Made by a program: the position numbers and the translations under genes. The notes below the pieces were generated by a model. That model saw nothing but the letters and a program-made list of their open reading frames with translations, was not told the DNA's origin and did no database searches. 64,000 nucleotides of DNA, taken from assembly GCA_013399015.1 (NCBI GenBank), contig VWZX01010552.1, positions 254,824 through 318,823 of the forward strand, read 5' to 3'. This document shows, piece by piece, positions 22,401-33,765 of the stretch. The stretch comes from Galbula dea (lineage: Eukaryota > Chordata > Aves > Piciformes > Galbulidae). Position 1 is the stretch's first letter; every line of letters begins with the position of its first letter.

Positions 22401-25400
22401 CGTCTTGCAGCTCCTCCCGAGGCTCCTTCTTGGACTTCTTCCTTTGTGAACTGGGCATCTCACACACAGAGGGCCAAAGCAAGAGCAGGGGGCAGCCAAC
22501 TACCTCAAGGACAAAGGCACATGAAGTTACTGGAGCCCAGGAGGTGAAGAGCAGTCTGGGCTATGCCATCATTCCCTAGACATGCAGGAAGCATATTCCC
22601 CAGCTCCAGTTTGCTGATCAGGCACAACTGTATGGAGGCTGCAGGCCATGGGCAGCTCTGTGGCCCCAGAAGGGGACAGCGAGGATGCTGTTTTTCAGCT
22701 GGTGCCAGAGCCTTCATCACCTCATGCTTGGCCTGCAGGCCTCCAGAAAAGGCAAAGCAGTGAGCCATGTCTGCTCAGGTTCAACAGCCCATGAAGAAAT
22801 TGATTTACCTGCAAAAAGGATATGGGAGGCAAAGGTGTTGGCGCCCACCAAGACAGCAGGCAGGAGATTCGTGCTGTGGTCAAGGTGGAAGCCCACAAAG
22901 GCTGCATTCCAGTGGATGGCTGGGAAGATGGGCTGGTGGCCTGTGGAATAGAAGAACTGGGAAGCAGCAAGAAGCCAGGAAATGACCGCATACCAGGGCA
23001 CTGAATAAGGTTCTACGAGATAAAAAAAAACATAAAGAGAGATCAGCACTGAAGAACAAGACAGATCCACAGTCAAGAAAAGCCTGCTGACTCTTCCCCC
23101 AGGTTCCTTTTCCATGCTCTCTCTCTTTTGAGAGACAGAAACCAGTCAGGCTCCCACCACAAATACAGCAAGGGACCAGGCACTCCCTCTACTGTCCACC
23201 CTGCTACTGGACTCTGTCAGCAGCAGTGGGGTTTCGTGGCTGCTCAGACAAGGAACAGGTAGAGAGCCCCCTTTCCTGACAAGGAACTTCTCCTCCCATT
23301 TTACATCCCTGCTGGAGGCATCTCTCTTCTACTAGAGGATTTGTGCAGCTCTAAAAACCTGGGAGGATTCCCTGGGGATCAGTGCACCAGCACTACTCAA
23401 GAGCAGAGAACATGTCCTGCCTCTCCTGCTGGATATAAGACAAGGTCACTGTGGATAAGGCACAGGTTACATAACCAGAGGATGCTCTACTGAGCCCTGA
23501 CTCACCAGTGTCTCCAGCAAGGCCTTTGGCACGTGCATGGATATGCAGCAGCACAAAGGCCTCCAGGAAGAGGAGCAGGAAGGCAAGACTCAGCCGCTCA
23601 CTGTGCAGAAGCATCAAAAGGAAGCCCAGCAGGGTGAGTGCTATGACCAGGGCTGCTGAATACACGCTGCCCAGCCCATATGCTGCTACAGTGGCCTTGC
23701 AGCTGACCCGCTCCAGGCGGTTCTTCTGAGACTCCTGCATCCTTTTGTAGATCTGAGGGATGACGTGGAGGAAGTCAGCTTCAGAGCTTGGAACCCCTAG
23801 GTAGGGTGTGATGATGGATCCTTCCAACTCCCGTGTGTCTTTTGCGAACACTGTCATTGGATTGCACAGCAGAAGCAGCAGCCCCACAGACGCTAGTCCA
23901 TAGACAGCCCATGGAAAGACCACAACTGCCACCTGCACCAGCTCCCGCAGCTTGCCGAGAGAGTCATCAGCACTGGAGGCAACAGCCCAGTAGCAGGAAA
24001 TGCAGAGGACTACCAGTGGGAAACCCCAGCGAACAAAGAGCACGAGAGGGTCTGAGCTGTTCAGGTTGCCATAGTGTCGCAGCCAGCTTCGTACTGCATA
24101 CACCAGCCCGGTCAGCAAGGCCACGCACAGGAGATAGAAGAGGTTCTTGGCCCGTGTGTTTCGCAGGCTGGCAAGGGGGGAGATGAAAAGAGAGGGCCGG
24201 CACTGAGGGATTTCTTCACGGCACTGGTGGAAGAAACAGGAGAGGCGTACACAAACTAGGAACGTGGCCACAAGACACAGCAGGTACCAGATTTCTCTCC
24301 GGTAAGAAAAGCCAAGGAGTTGCTGCCTGGGACCTTCTGGCAGAGTCAGGCGACCATCCCAGTGGAGCTTCCCTATTAGCAACATCACCAGAGAGGCCAG
24401 CAGGAATGGGGCGACCCGGGCCTCAGCCACCACAAAGCTATCAGAAAACATAGCTCCACAGCGGAAGAACAGAATGCCCATAGGGAAGGCCAGCCCCAGC
24501 CATGCTCGCAGCCTCTGCCTCAGGCCAATACTGGCCAAGGGCGGCTGACTGCCTGCCAAACGGGCTTGCTTGGGATGCCGGCCCCACCAGTGCCAGAAAA
24601 AACCCAGCTGAGAAGCAGCAGCTGCCCATGATGACACCAGCAGGAGATCCACGCCCTCCTCAGTGAACACATGGGCCAACACAAGCAGAACAGCCACCAT
24701 GAGGCCCCAGAGCAGTGGGTACAGGAGGCAGCTGCGATAGAAAGAGTCTGATGCTGTGGCAAGTTCAGAGGCCAAGTAGCAAAGCAAGCAGGAAGCAGCA
24801 ATAAGGGTGCAGCCCCCCACCATACGCAGAGGATCGAAGCGGGCCCAAGACTGGGTGCACAAAGCCCGTGCCTCCCGCAGGTAGAGCTGGAAGCGACCAA
24901 TGAGGCTGCCTAGCCTTGACTCCAGCTCTGGAGGGACCAGTGTCGCTCCCTGCACTTGGGCCAAGAGCTGAGTGTGCTCCTCCACAGCACCAGAAAAGAG
25001 CTCCTGCAGGCGCTGGAGCTGCTCTGCTGGCAGGTCCTGAGCCACCAGTGAGTAGGAGTGCAGGAAGCGGTCCACCTGTGAGAGAGGGGACACAGGGTTG
25101 GACAGCAGCATGGGGATCAGTTGGAACAGGATTCACTGCCTCACACAGTCCTTTCGGAATGGAAATGGCCCAAATCTGCCAACTCCTGCCAGGACAGACC
25201 TGTCCCCAGCCACATCACCCAAGGTTGGTTACCCAAATCCAGGATATGATCAGCAGGAAACACAATCCATCTGCCAAAGTGACATCCCTCTGAAATGGTG
25301 TATCCATCCTGACAGCCCCACTGACCCCTCAGTTCTTCACTTACAGGTGTACTGCTAGTAATGCTGTGCATCACTAAGGGCTCTTCTACAATACAGAGCC

Positions 25401-28400
25401 TTTGGAAACAAGGTAACACCCTTTAGAAGTTTGTGTCATTGCTAGCTATCAATCTGCACATGATGGCGACTTTCACATCATTTGTCTGAGGACAGATAAA
25501 AGAGCAGGACCGAATTAAAGAAGAGCTTACAGTGGATCAAATCAAACAGTTCCCTTTTCTTCAACACTGGCACATTAACCCTCTGTACCATAGGCATTCT
25601 GCCTTCTACCTAAATAGGACAGGAACAAAGGCAGCTAAGATTTCAAAGTCGTAAGAAAAAAAAATAAATTCTTACGAGGGCATTACCACGGCAGGGGACC
25701 CATACAAAGGTCCAGCTGCTTAGCAGCTTAGAACTGCCCATGCCCTGAAACACACCAGTATTGTCACGTGCCTTCTAGCTGCCTCAGAGCACAGGCATAA
25801 TCAGTCTGCTCCTGCCCATGAATGGCAAACATAAGCACCAGCTCTCTGACAGGCCTGTGCGACCTCCCTGGTATGTAAAAGCTTCTTCAACACGAACATG
25901 ATCAAGTTAGAAACCTCCTCAGACAAATGAGTGCAAATATTTGAAGAGGCAGGACTGGGTAACACTAATAGCTGAATAACACTAATTCCTAACAGATGAT
26001 GACTGATATCCTCAGTGACTAATGGACAGCAGTGTACACTATCATCTTTAAAAAGACAAAGCACTCTGCTGCTCTAAAAATACACAGCAGAGGCTGAACA
26101 TTTCTGTCTTCCCATAAGCAATTGTATCCTCTCCAGCTCCTCACTGACTCACACCACTGGTGTCTAACTGGCACGCCAAGGAGCTAGCTGGGGGCTGGAG
26201 GAATTGTTCTTGTGTTCCTAGCAAAACAGGGGTCCCTGAAAGGCAGATCAGCACTTAGGTGAGACATATGCTTTGCAATGTATGTGATGCCCAGAGACCC
26301 AACAGATGGCCCTTGAGTCCTCCATAGGCCCTGCTGCCCGGCTTGCGCTGGCACATGGCCTGCTCCGTTGCCCTGGCTTCTTTTACACCTGGTATAATCA
26401 CCCCAATTCAGACTTTGTCATTCAGCTCTTGGGGTTCTGTATTATGTTGTGCTTGGTGTAAACTGTTCCTCCTCTATCCTACTTTACTGCCACCTGTTAG
26501 ATAGTGTTTCTTTAATTTAGTCCTTTGTTACTGCTTTCCTTCTGCAACTGACCTAGAATAGCTTTTTAGCTCAGTTTCTCCTCCAAAACTGAAACAGCAT
26601 CAAAACATCCACTTGTACTCCTAAATTTCCACTAATGAAACTTGCCCATAGTTATCTTCAGCCTCGAGGAACCAGCCTCCCCACTAGCTGCCCCCATCAC
26701 CAAAATCCATGTCTGACTGCCTGGGACCAACCCTCATCCTGAAGTAAATGCCACCTTGGTGGCCAGTATTTTCCACACCTCAGCACTCACCACCAAGCAC
26801 TAAACAGGTATCTTTCATTTCTCTTTTGGGAAAATGCTGCCATCTTTTACTGGAGCAAACACTGCAGGAGGTAACTCTTCAGAATTAGTTCCCCACAAAG
26901 GTAACATCATGTCACCACCCTACCCCCACTAAACAGAATATGTTTGTGCTTAAAAAGACATTCCTTCTCCTCTCAGGCTCAATGAGGAGGCCTACTGTAG
27001 GCTGTACCTGCTTGGCATTGATGTGATAGACAGAGAGCTGTTCCAAGGCTGCAGACACAGTGTCACCTTCCCCAGAAAACAGCTCAGCCATCACCTCTCC
27101 GATGTTACTGTAGGGGATGGGCACACCCAGCAGAAGGGCCACAGTGGGCACCAGGTTCACCTGGGGAATGGCCTCAGGCTCCTGAAGAGACAGAGGAGGA
27201 ATCAGAAATTCAGAAAGAATGCAGCAACGCAGCTTTTCACTAGGGCTAGAGGACGATGGGGAAGAAATCCCTGCTCAGAGAGAAAATGGGGGAAGCCAGG
27301 GGTGTGAAAATGCAGAGGAAGGCAGATGCACAGCTCTGCCCCCCCCGAGTGCCAAGTGGAGGGAAGGATGCCTGCTGGGACCTGCAGGTTCTTGGATATG
27401 GCTCTGGCTGTCTAACATCTCACCTGGCCCCACTCAAACATCCCTCACAGCTGGAAGGGCCTAAACATGGATCCTAAACACTTCAGTCACCTGCATTCTG
27501 TATCAGCCTTTCCACTGTTCTCTCAGGAAACATGACTGGCTCCCCATACCTCTCAATCTAAACAACCCCTATCCAGCTGTTACTCTTTGTAACCCCAGAA
27601 AGTGTTTTTCACCACATATGCCACCTCAGGCAGGGACAGCTAAAGATCATCTTCTTCTCACCTCTGGAGGGCCAGTGCTAAAGAGGGGTGTTTTGCTGTA
27701 CACAAACAGTGCTGCATTCACTTCCTTCTCGCTGTCACCACCATGGTCTCCAGTCTCTGTCATGCCATGATCCCCAGCCACCAGAAGAAGGGTGTCATTC
27801 CCCAGGTGATCTACCAACGACCTGTCACCGGGATAGGAAGGTCAACTCCTACCTGGGCAGGGGTCCAAATTGCCCAGGTAGAAGAGGATATGTCCCCAAC
27901 AAATCTGCCTGTACCACAGAGGGGAAGCCCACAAAAGCAGATAAGCAAAACTAAGTGCTGACGTACAGCTGCAACAACTGAGCCAGGTACCAGAGCAATG
28001 GATGCTTTTAAAGCCAAATTGAATATTCAGAGCCTGGAGAACAGACTGATCTTGCTTAGGTTGCCAGAAAATGGTGGCTGGTTCTTCAGCGCCTTCAGGA
28101 ACATTGACAAAACGCAGTTCAGAAGATAGGTTCCCAACAGGAACAAATTTTAGGCTGCCTTTATTTGGGTCTTGTATATTCCATCATGTTATGTGAGCCA
28201 CCTCCTACTTTCAAGGAAAAAAGAGGGGATTTGTCCCTGAAGCATATAATTGGTATAACACAATATATACTGCACTCTCAGATGCAGCAGAGCAAGTTAC
28301 CCACTCCTTCTAGCAGTAAAAACTACAGCAGTCATGAGTCAAAGTCCCAGCATTTTTGGCCAAGGCATGGCTGCATGATCACTTTTTTGGATCCCACTCT

Positions 28401-31400
28401 TGACTTCCGACACAAAGGTGCAATTCGTGGGCCTGTGCAGTAAATGCAGCACTCCCTAGTGTCATGGTTTTGACCCAGCCAGCAGCTGAGCCCCACACGC
28501 TGCCCCCTCCACCCCCATGGGAAAGGAAGGGCAACCAGGAGCAAAATGCCAAACAGAACAGAGAAACAACAGGAATAACCAGAAAACTAATTAAGGAATA
28601 TATAAAGCAAGTGATAAAAAACCCAATCCTCTTTAACAGAGGCCTGCCCCGGCCAGCCCTTCCCCTTGTGTAGCTGGCATGACCCCAGTACGGTATCAGT
28701 ATGGAATACCTCACTGGCTAGTTCGGTTGGCTATCCTGGGAGTGGCCTCTCCCAGCTTCCTGTCAGAGATTTAACCCTACCCTAACCGAACCCAGAACAC
28801 CTAGCTAAGGTCCTCCAAGTGCTTCACAAACATCATCAGGCAAGCCTCAGTGTGACAATGTCCATTTTAAAGATGGAAAGAGTGAAGCTCAGCTGTACTG
28901 CAGCTGCACTATCACCTGATGGTTTTGTTGAGAACCAGGGCTTCAAGACCTGAGGACAGCCTTACCTCTGAAACCAAACCTCTTGTGAACATGTGCCTAA
29001 GCAACCAAGACTGCTCCACAGCTGGGGTTTCATCTGTTGCTGGCTAAAACCATTCTCCATGTTTTAGCAGGCACAGTAAGCATCCCCTGTTGCCCTCTGC
29101 ATCTGGAAATTCCATGTGAACACCCCACCAGCCCAGCTGAGGGAAGAGGCCAGCTCACAGTCCCCCACCGCCGCACTAATCACCTGAGCATCTCATTCAT
29201 CTGGATGAGCTTCTTAGCCATTTCGGGATGGTCTGGTCCATGTTTGTGCCCACAGTGGTCCACGCCAAGGAAATGAGCAATGAGTACATCCCATTCACCA
29301 CTGTCCACTGCAGAACAAGAGCAGCCTTATCATAAAACAGTCTGTGATTTGGACACAGGCTCTATGACTTGATCCTCCTCACAGAGCTTTCTCATTGCCT
29401 CTGGAAACTGGTGTTTCTTCCCCTCCTGCCCTTGTCACTCCCAGATTTCAAGTAGATCAATGCAGGTTTTAACAGAGGCCACACTCTTGGTCTGAGGGAG
29501 CCTGGTTACAACACCATGGGGAGCTCAATGCCTGGCAAATGCCCCAGTATCCATAGTTTTTATTCACTACCCTTGAGGAGAGGAATGGCCCAATGTCACT
29601 CATCATCTTGAAATAACTATCTCAAACTGTCAGAACCTGAGCTAAACCAAGGGATATTCAGGAAGAGAAGAACTCAGAACTCCAGTCCTTTCTTGAAAAC
29701 ACTTCAGATCAGACCCATCAATGTGCCTCTCTGCATTTCACCCAGGACATACGTGCAGCACACCAACACTGTTCCTACCCAGAAAGATACCTCAGCCTCT
29801 GCTCTCTGCTACAGGCCCTGACACATAAAAACCTACATATTTGGAGTTAAACTGCAGCTCTCCCACACAGCACAAGGACTTCTTGTAAATGGCCACTGCA
29901 CTCGTGATTCACTTAAGATTCATACACAGGAAAAAGAAAAGAGCATTTTCCACAGTCCCAGGATCACAAGGAGCCTGAAACAACCTAAACTTCACACGCT
30001 AATCTTGCACTTCACCTGCTTCCCACAACTAGGAGCCACTGATGTTTTGCTGAGAGCAGTGTTGTCCCCACAGCCTCCCAGCAACTAGCTGCACTGTTGT
30101 GCACCTCCCAGAGCACTATGTGCCTGCCCATGCAGCCATCTGTCAAAGCTGCTTGTCCTGCTCTATCCTGGCAGTGTATTTCTAGGATGTATGTAGAAGT
30201 TCAACCTTGTCCCATTGAGGAACACCCTCTCCCAGAGGAAAGGTATTTACAGAAACAGTGTACAGGCCAAAAGCTGTGTTAAGTCCAGCTAGAACACTGT
30301 AATCCCCAAGGATGTGTGTGACTGTGTGACTGCCCAGTGCCACTCCATAAGAGAAAAAACTCTTCAGACCTACCTCAAGCTTGTAGTAGGATCCCCAGGT
30401 AACAGGGTTACCCAGGACTTGGGGAAAGCACTGCTCACCAGTTGGATAGAGATGCTGCAGGATCCCATCATCCACAGTGTGAAGATCCTTCACGTTAAAA
30501 GATGGGAAGAAATACGAGCGGAAAAACTTCTTTGGGAAGAGTCCTTCCCAGGTGTCATCACCCATGAAGACCACTCTCCTTCCTGAGGCAGCAAGAAAGG
30601 AATTTATGAGAGCAGAGAGCCCACTCAAGTCATGTCATTACCTGCACTAGCGGAAAGAGCCTGGGCAGATCCCGGGTAGGGTCTGGAGCACTGGCACCTC
30701 TCCAACCCACACTCAAAAGTGACGTAAAATGAACATCTGGCCATAAATAAGTCTGAATACAGGAGGTGACCAGCCCTGTTTCCAAGACACCAAGTGCTCC
30801 CCACATCAGATCTCCCTGCACAACCTCACAACTTATTGCTGACCTCTGACATGTCACCCCAGAAGAAAGAGACATGGGTTGGATAGGCCAGGAAGCAGGC
30901 AGCTACCCACCCACACCACCACAGCATTTAGAAAGATGCAGCACAAAGCAGGCAAGTCCTTGTCCAAGGCCTGTGGCCTCACTGCAAAACAAAACACAAT
31001 AGATGGCTGCTGACAGGGGTCGAGTTGAAGCCACGAGACTTGGATTCCAGCTTTAAAACACATCAGTTTTCACATGTGGAAAAGAGAAGGCAGAAGCACT
31101 GATGCTTCCCAACGCCCTCACTCTGCTTGCCCTGCCTGCCACCAGTTAGCCCTGCATGCGTCCACAGATCCTCTCCAGTCTGGGAGCGGGAACCATTTCC
31201 TTTAAGACTGCTGCTCTAGCACAGTCTACCGTTGTTTTTTGCCTTGGACAATTTACTGTGTTTGTGCACTCAGACTGCACACTGGGAAGCTGAAAACTGA
31301 GTCATGTCTCATCCCAGGCACTAGTATTTGTGTCAGTCCGAGCCCTAGCAGAAAATCTCTCTGGGTAACGCAACAGTATGTCCTGTCCCCTTCTCTCTAC

Positions 31401-32475
31401 TCCATCAGACCACCCTAACAAGCCCTTTCAGCTGCACTACGCACACCTCAGCAGCACCAAACTACACAGGAAATGTGACATGGTGGTTGCTGCCTAACAG
31501 CAGCAGGCAGCTGGCCAGGCAGGCTTGCTGCCTGAGTGACTCACCCACAGCACACCTGGCACTAGCTCCTCCCTCATGACTCACCCACAGCACTCCTGGC
31601 ACTAGCTCCTCCCTCACTGTGCGTCTTACCTGAGCGCAAATACAACATGACTGACTGCCCTTGGCTTCCTACAGCCATTCCTGGTGGTGACCTTCTGACA
31701 GTCACCATCAATACAATGACTTTTACCTGCTTTGTCATCACCTTTGAAGATGATGATATGGTCCCAGCTACTTCTTACTTCCAGTACAAGATGGAGAAAC
31801 CTTGCGTGCATGACAGCTTGAACACAGCTGTCATATGAGTGGGGCAAAAGAACTAGTTGACAGGGTGAAGGTGTTGTAAGTAGTTACTTTCCCAGTGAAA
31901 GTGGAATAAAGGTCCCATGTGGGTGCTGACTAGTGGTTTGCACGTGCCCCGTCCCAGCAGGACAGTGCACCTGACCACCTACCGTTCTGCACCAACTGTG
32001 CCAGCAGGTTGTCCTCCTGGATTGCATAGGTGGCGAAGTTGCTGCCCACGTCAATGAAAGTGGGCAGCGACCCAGTGGTGAGGCCCTTGATGCGTTGCAT
32101 GGTGGCGGTAGGGGGATCAGCTTGGAAGCGGTAGAGGCGGGCATGGCGTGGCTGGGAGGTTGCAAGGTGATGCAGGAAACTTAGCTTGTTCTCATAGGGC
32201 AGAGGGCTAGCCTTGGCTGGGTTAAAGTGGGCAAACTCGAAGCGGAGAGCATCAACGATGACAAGCACGACCTTGGAAAAGCGCTGAGGTGCCCAACACG
32301 AGCCTGGCGGGAGGGTCTGCCTCTCCCAGGGTGGTGGCACTAGTGGGTCTGAGCAGGAACTGCTGCTGGCAAGCTCAATTCGGGTGAGAAGGAAGCCACT
32401 CATGAACAGCCCGATACCAGCAAAAAAGAGAAAGCAGACCCAGGCCAGGAAGAGCAGCACTGGCCACCGCTGCAT
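19456..32475 (-). CDS. PIGO: PIGO, GPI ethanolamine phosphate transferase 3
   Basis: Ten coding exons: 32475-31983, 30582-30439, 29307-29184, 27821-27662, 27181-27008, 25075-23506, 23012-22809, 22499-22297, 20231-20161 and 19576-19456 (stop TAG 19458-19456). All junctions are GT/AG and phases close at 1088 codons, about 1087 residues; human PIGO has 1089. The N-terminal membrane anchor spans residues 4-24. The alkaline-phosphatase-like domain shows VLVIVDALRFE (Asp75), GLTTGSLPTF (putative catalytic Thr, about 133-134), MGDDTWEGLFP, GVDHCGHKHGPDHPEM and VAGDHGMTETGDHGG. The C-terminal half is a multi-pass membrane region including DSFVVAEARVAPFLL and STGHQPIFPAIHWNAAF. PIGO, with PIGF, adds ethanolamine phosphate to the third mannose of the GPI precursor in the ER; this group later links to protein. 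All metal-binding motifs look intact, so the gene appears functional. Confidence 0.96.
20297..21552 (+). mobile_element. CR1 LINE fragment in PIGO intron 8
   Basis: Sense to plus, about 1.25 kb. It contains RT motifs (SGVPQGSVLGPVLFNLFIND, then FADDTKLGG near 20693-20720), the HLEYCVQFWAPQ block near 21040-21075, and the 3' tail AACATTCTGTGATTCTCTG. Frames shift near 20790 and 21190. It is very similar over its length to the copy at 50.26-51.07 kb, so both belong to one subfamily. Confidence 0.9.
21553..22296. other. PIGO intron 8, flank
   Basis: Unique intronic sequence between the CR1 and exon 8. Nothing was recognised. Confidence 0.4.
25076..27007. other. PIGO intron 5
   Basis: About 1.9 kb between the large transmembrane exon and exon 5. 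It is AT-richer than the exons, with no repeat family, open frame or RNA gene that I could recognise. Confidence 0.5.
28460..28799 (-). mobile_element. Solo LTR of an endogenous retrovirus, 5-bp target duplication
   Basis: A 340-base element in PIGO intron 3 (between exons 3 and 4). Read on the minus strand it begins TGTTCTGGGTT and ends AACCATGACA, so it has the TG...CA ends of a retroviral LTR. It is flanked by the identical pentamer CCTAG at 28455-28459 and 28800-28804. No gag, pol or env sequence adjoins it, so it is a recombined solo LTR. A 5-base duplication is typical of the ERVL group, while ERV1 usually gives 4 and ERVK 6; the class call is inference. The LTR is in the same orientation as PIGO. 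Confidence 0.82.
30583..31982. other. PIGO intron between coding exons 1 and 2
   Basis: About 1.4 kb intron. Apart from the 40-base tandem duplication at 31537-31616 no repeat or conserved stretch was recognised. Confidence 0.5.
31537..31616. repeat. 40-base tandem duplication
   Basis: Two head-to-tail copies, 31537-31576 and 31577-31616, each starting TGACTCACCCACAGCA and differing at one or two bases. TGACTCA is also an AP-1 consensus, so each copy carries one such heptamer; whether it is used is unknown. Confidence 0.85.
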
Positions 32476-32476
32476 C

Positions 32477-32995
32477 CTAGTGCAAAGGACAGACAGTCAC
32501 AGCCCCCGTCACCACCTGTGCCAGGCATCACCCCCCACCAACGGCACTCGCCTCTGTCTGCTGCCCTGCATCCCAACACCCCTTACACCTGGTTCCTCTC
32601 CGATACTCCACCGCCACTGCCCTGACTTGACTTTACCCAGTACCAGCCTTGTGCCCTGCACCTCCCTGAAGCCCCACCACATTGCACTCCAGCCCTTCTC
32701 TGGCACCCCCCGCTACTCTCACGCACCCCTAGCACTCCCAGCCACCACGCAGTACCCGGACGGCCACCTTACTCCTGATGCGCCCCTGTGCCCCTCTGCA
32801 CCTCTCAAACACCACCTGTCACCCTGACTCCTCCCGCCCCCGCACCTCAGTTTCCCTCACAGCCTCTCACCTCCCACATCCCCAGCCGCCATCCGCCACC
32901 ATCCCCCTCTCCCCAGCCTCCTCTTTTACCCTTCTTAGCACCGCCGTCCCGCCCCGACCTCCCTTACGGCCCTGCCACTCCCTCTCCCCCCCTAC
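32477..32995 (-). other. PIGO 5' UTR intron, strongly strand-skewed
   Basis: Acceptor CACTAG (AG at 32478-32477) lies one base before the PIGO ATG. A donor GTAGGGGGG starts at 32995 after GCGGCAGCAG. The plus strand of this 0.5-kb segment is made mostly of C, T and A with little G, so the transcribed RNA is G-rich. The open frames read from the plus strand here are composition artefacts. Confidence 0.7.
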
Positions 32996-33140
32996 CTGCT
33001 GCCGCCACAGCCTGGCGCCAGCCACCCTTGACCCCTGCCCCGGAAGCACCGCGCCTAGCGTCGCTCGCCCATGAGCACGGGCACGGAAAGCGGCAGCGCC
33101 GACTGGCGGCACGGAGACTCCGGGCTCCCTCGGGGTGAGG
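32996..33140 (-). promoter_or_regulatory. PIGO 5' untranslated exon and promoter
   Basis: CpG-rich segment ending at the donor after 32996. It contains an upstream ATG with a six-triplet reading frame, MGERR stop, at 33072-33055. The cap site is not visible; if transcription starts right of 33072 the uORF is in the leader and would precede the PIGO ATG in the spliced mRNA. Confidence 0.55.
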
Positions 33141-33467
33141 TAAACCTACACCACATCCAGCTCGGCAGAGACGTCACTTTAGTTAATTAGTTAGTTAATC
33201 GCTAGAGGCGTCCCCTTCCCTGCGGAGCAGGCCAAAAACCCGCCGTCACACACCCGGCGAGCAAGAGGATGATGACAGGAGCTCACGTCCCTGGAGGGGG
33301 GTCTCCTCCAACGCACAGAGTCCCCCAGATCCTCCTGAAAGTCACTGCGTGTCCGTGGGAGCCACTGGCAGCCTCGTGGCAGCAGGGATGTGTCCCTTCA
33401 GCAGCAGAGTGGGGTCATGGCTCAGGCTTCCCAGCAGCAGAGGACTGCAGCAGCACTGGTACCATTT

Positions 33468-33640
33468 ACAGAATCACAGAATCATTACGGTTGGAGAGGA
33501 CCCTCAAGATTATATAGTCCAACCGATAGCCCTACACTACTCTTATCCCTAAATCATCCCCTGAAGAAACACATCTATCGTCTTCTTAAAAACCTCCAGG
33601 GATGGTGACTCCACCACGCCCCTGGGCAGCCTATTCCAAT
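33468..33640 (-). mobile_element. CR1 LINE 3' fragment
   Basis: Starts with the reversed CR1 tail ACAGAATCACAGAATCAT and continues with GGTTGGAGAGGACCCTCAAG and the GGGCAGCCTATTCCAA block at its 5'-truncated end. Minus orientation. It lies just downstream of the STOML2 poly(A) signal. Confidence 0.85.
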
Positions 33641-33644
33641 ACCA

Positions 33645-33650
33645 TTTATT
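33645..33650 (-). terminator. STOML2 poly(A) signal
   Basis: AATAAA on the minus strand, about 115 bases after the STOML2 stop. The expected cleavage point (10-30 bases further) would lie at or inside the CR1 fragment ending near 33640. Confidence 0.65.
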
Positions 33651-33765
33651 ACATGATTTAAACCCAAATACAAAATAAGGACCAAGAGGAAAAAAAGAGC
33701 ATCTGACCGGTGACTGCCAGCAACAGGCAGCCCCTGGACAAGGTTGTGGGAACTGTCCCACTCCG

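Noticed and set aside
32384..33138. Proline/threonine/serine-rich open frames on the plus strand
   Set aside because: Same composition effect over the PIGO first exon and its skewed 5' UTR intron. No domain, and antisense to a real gene.
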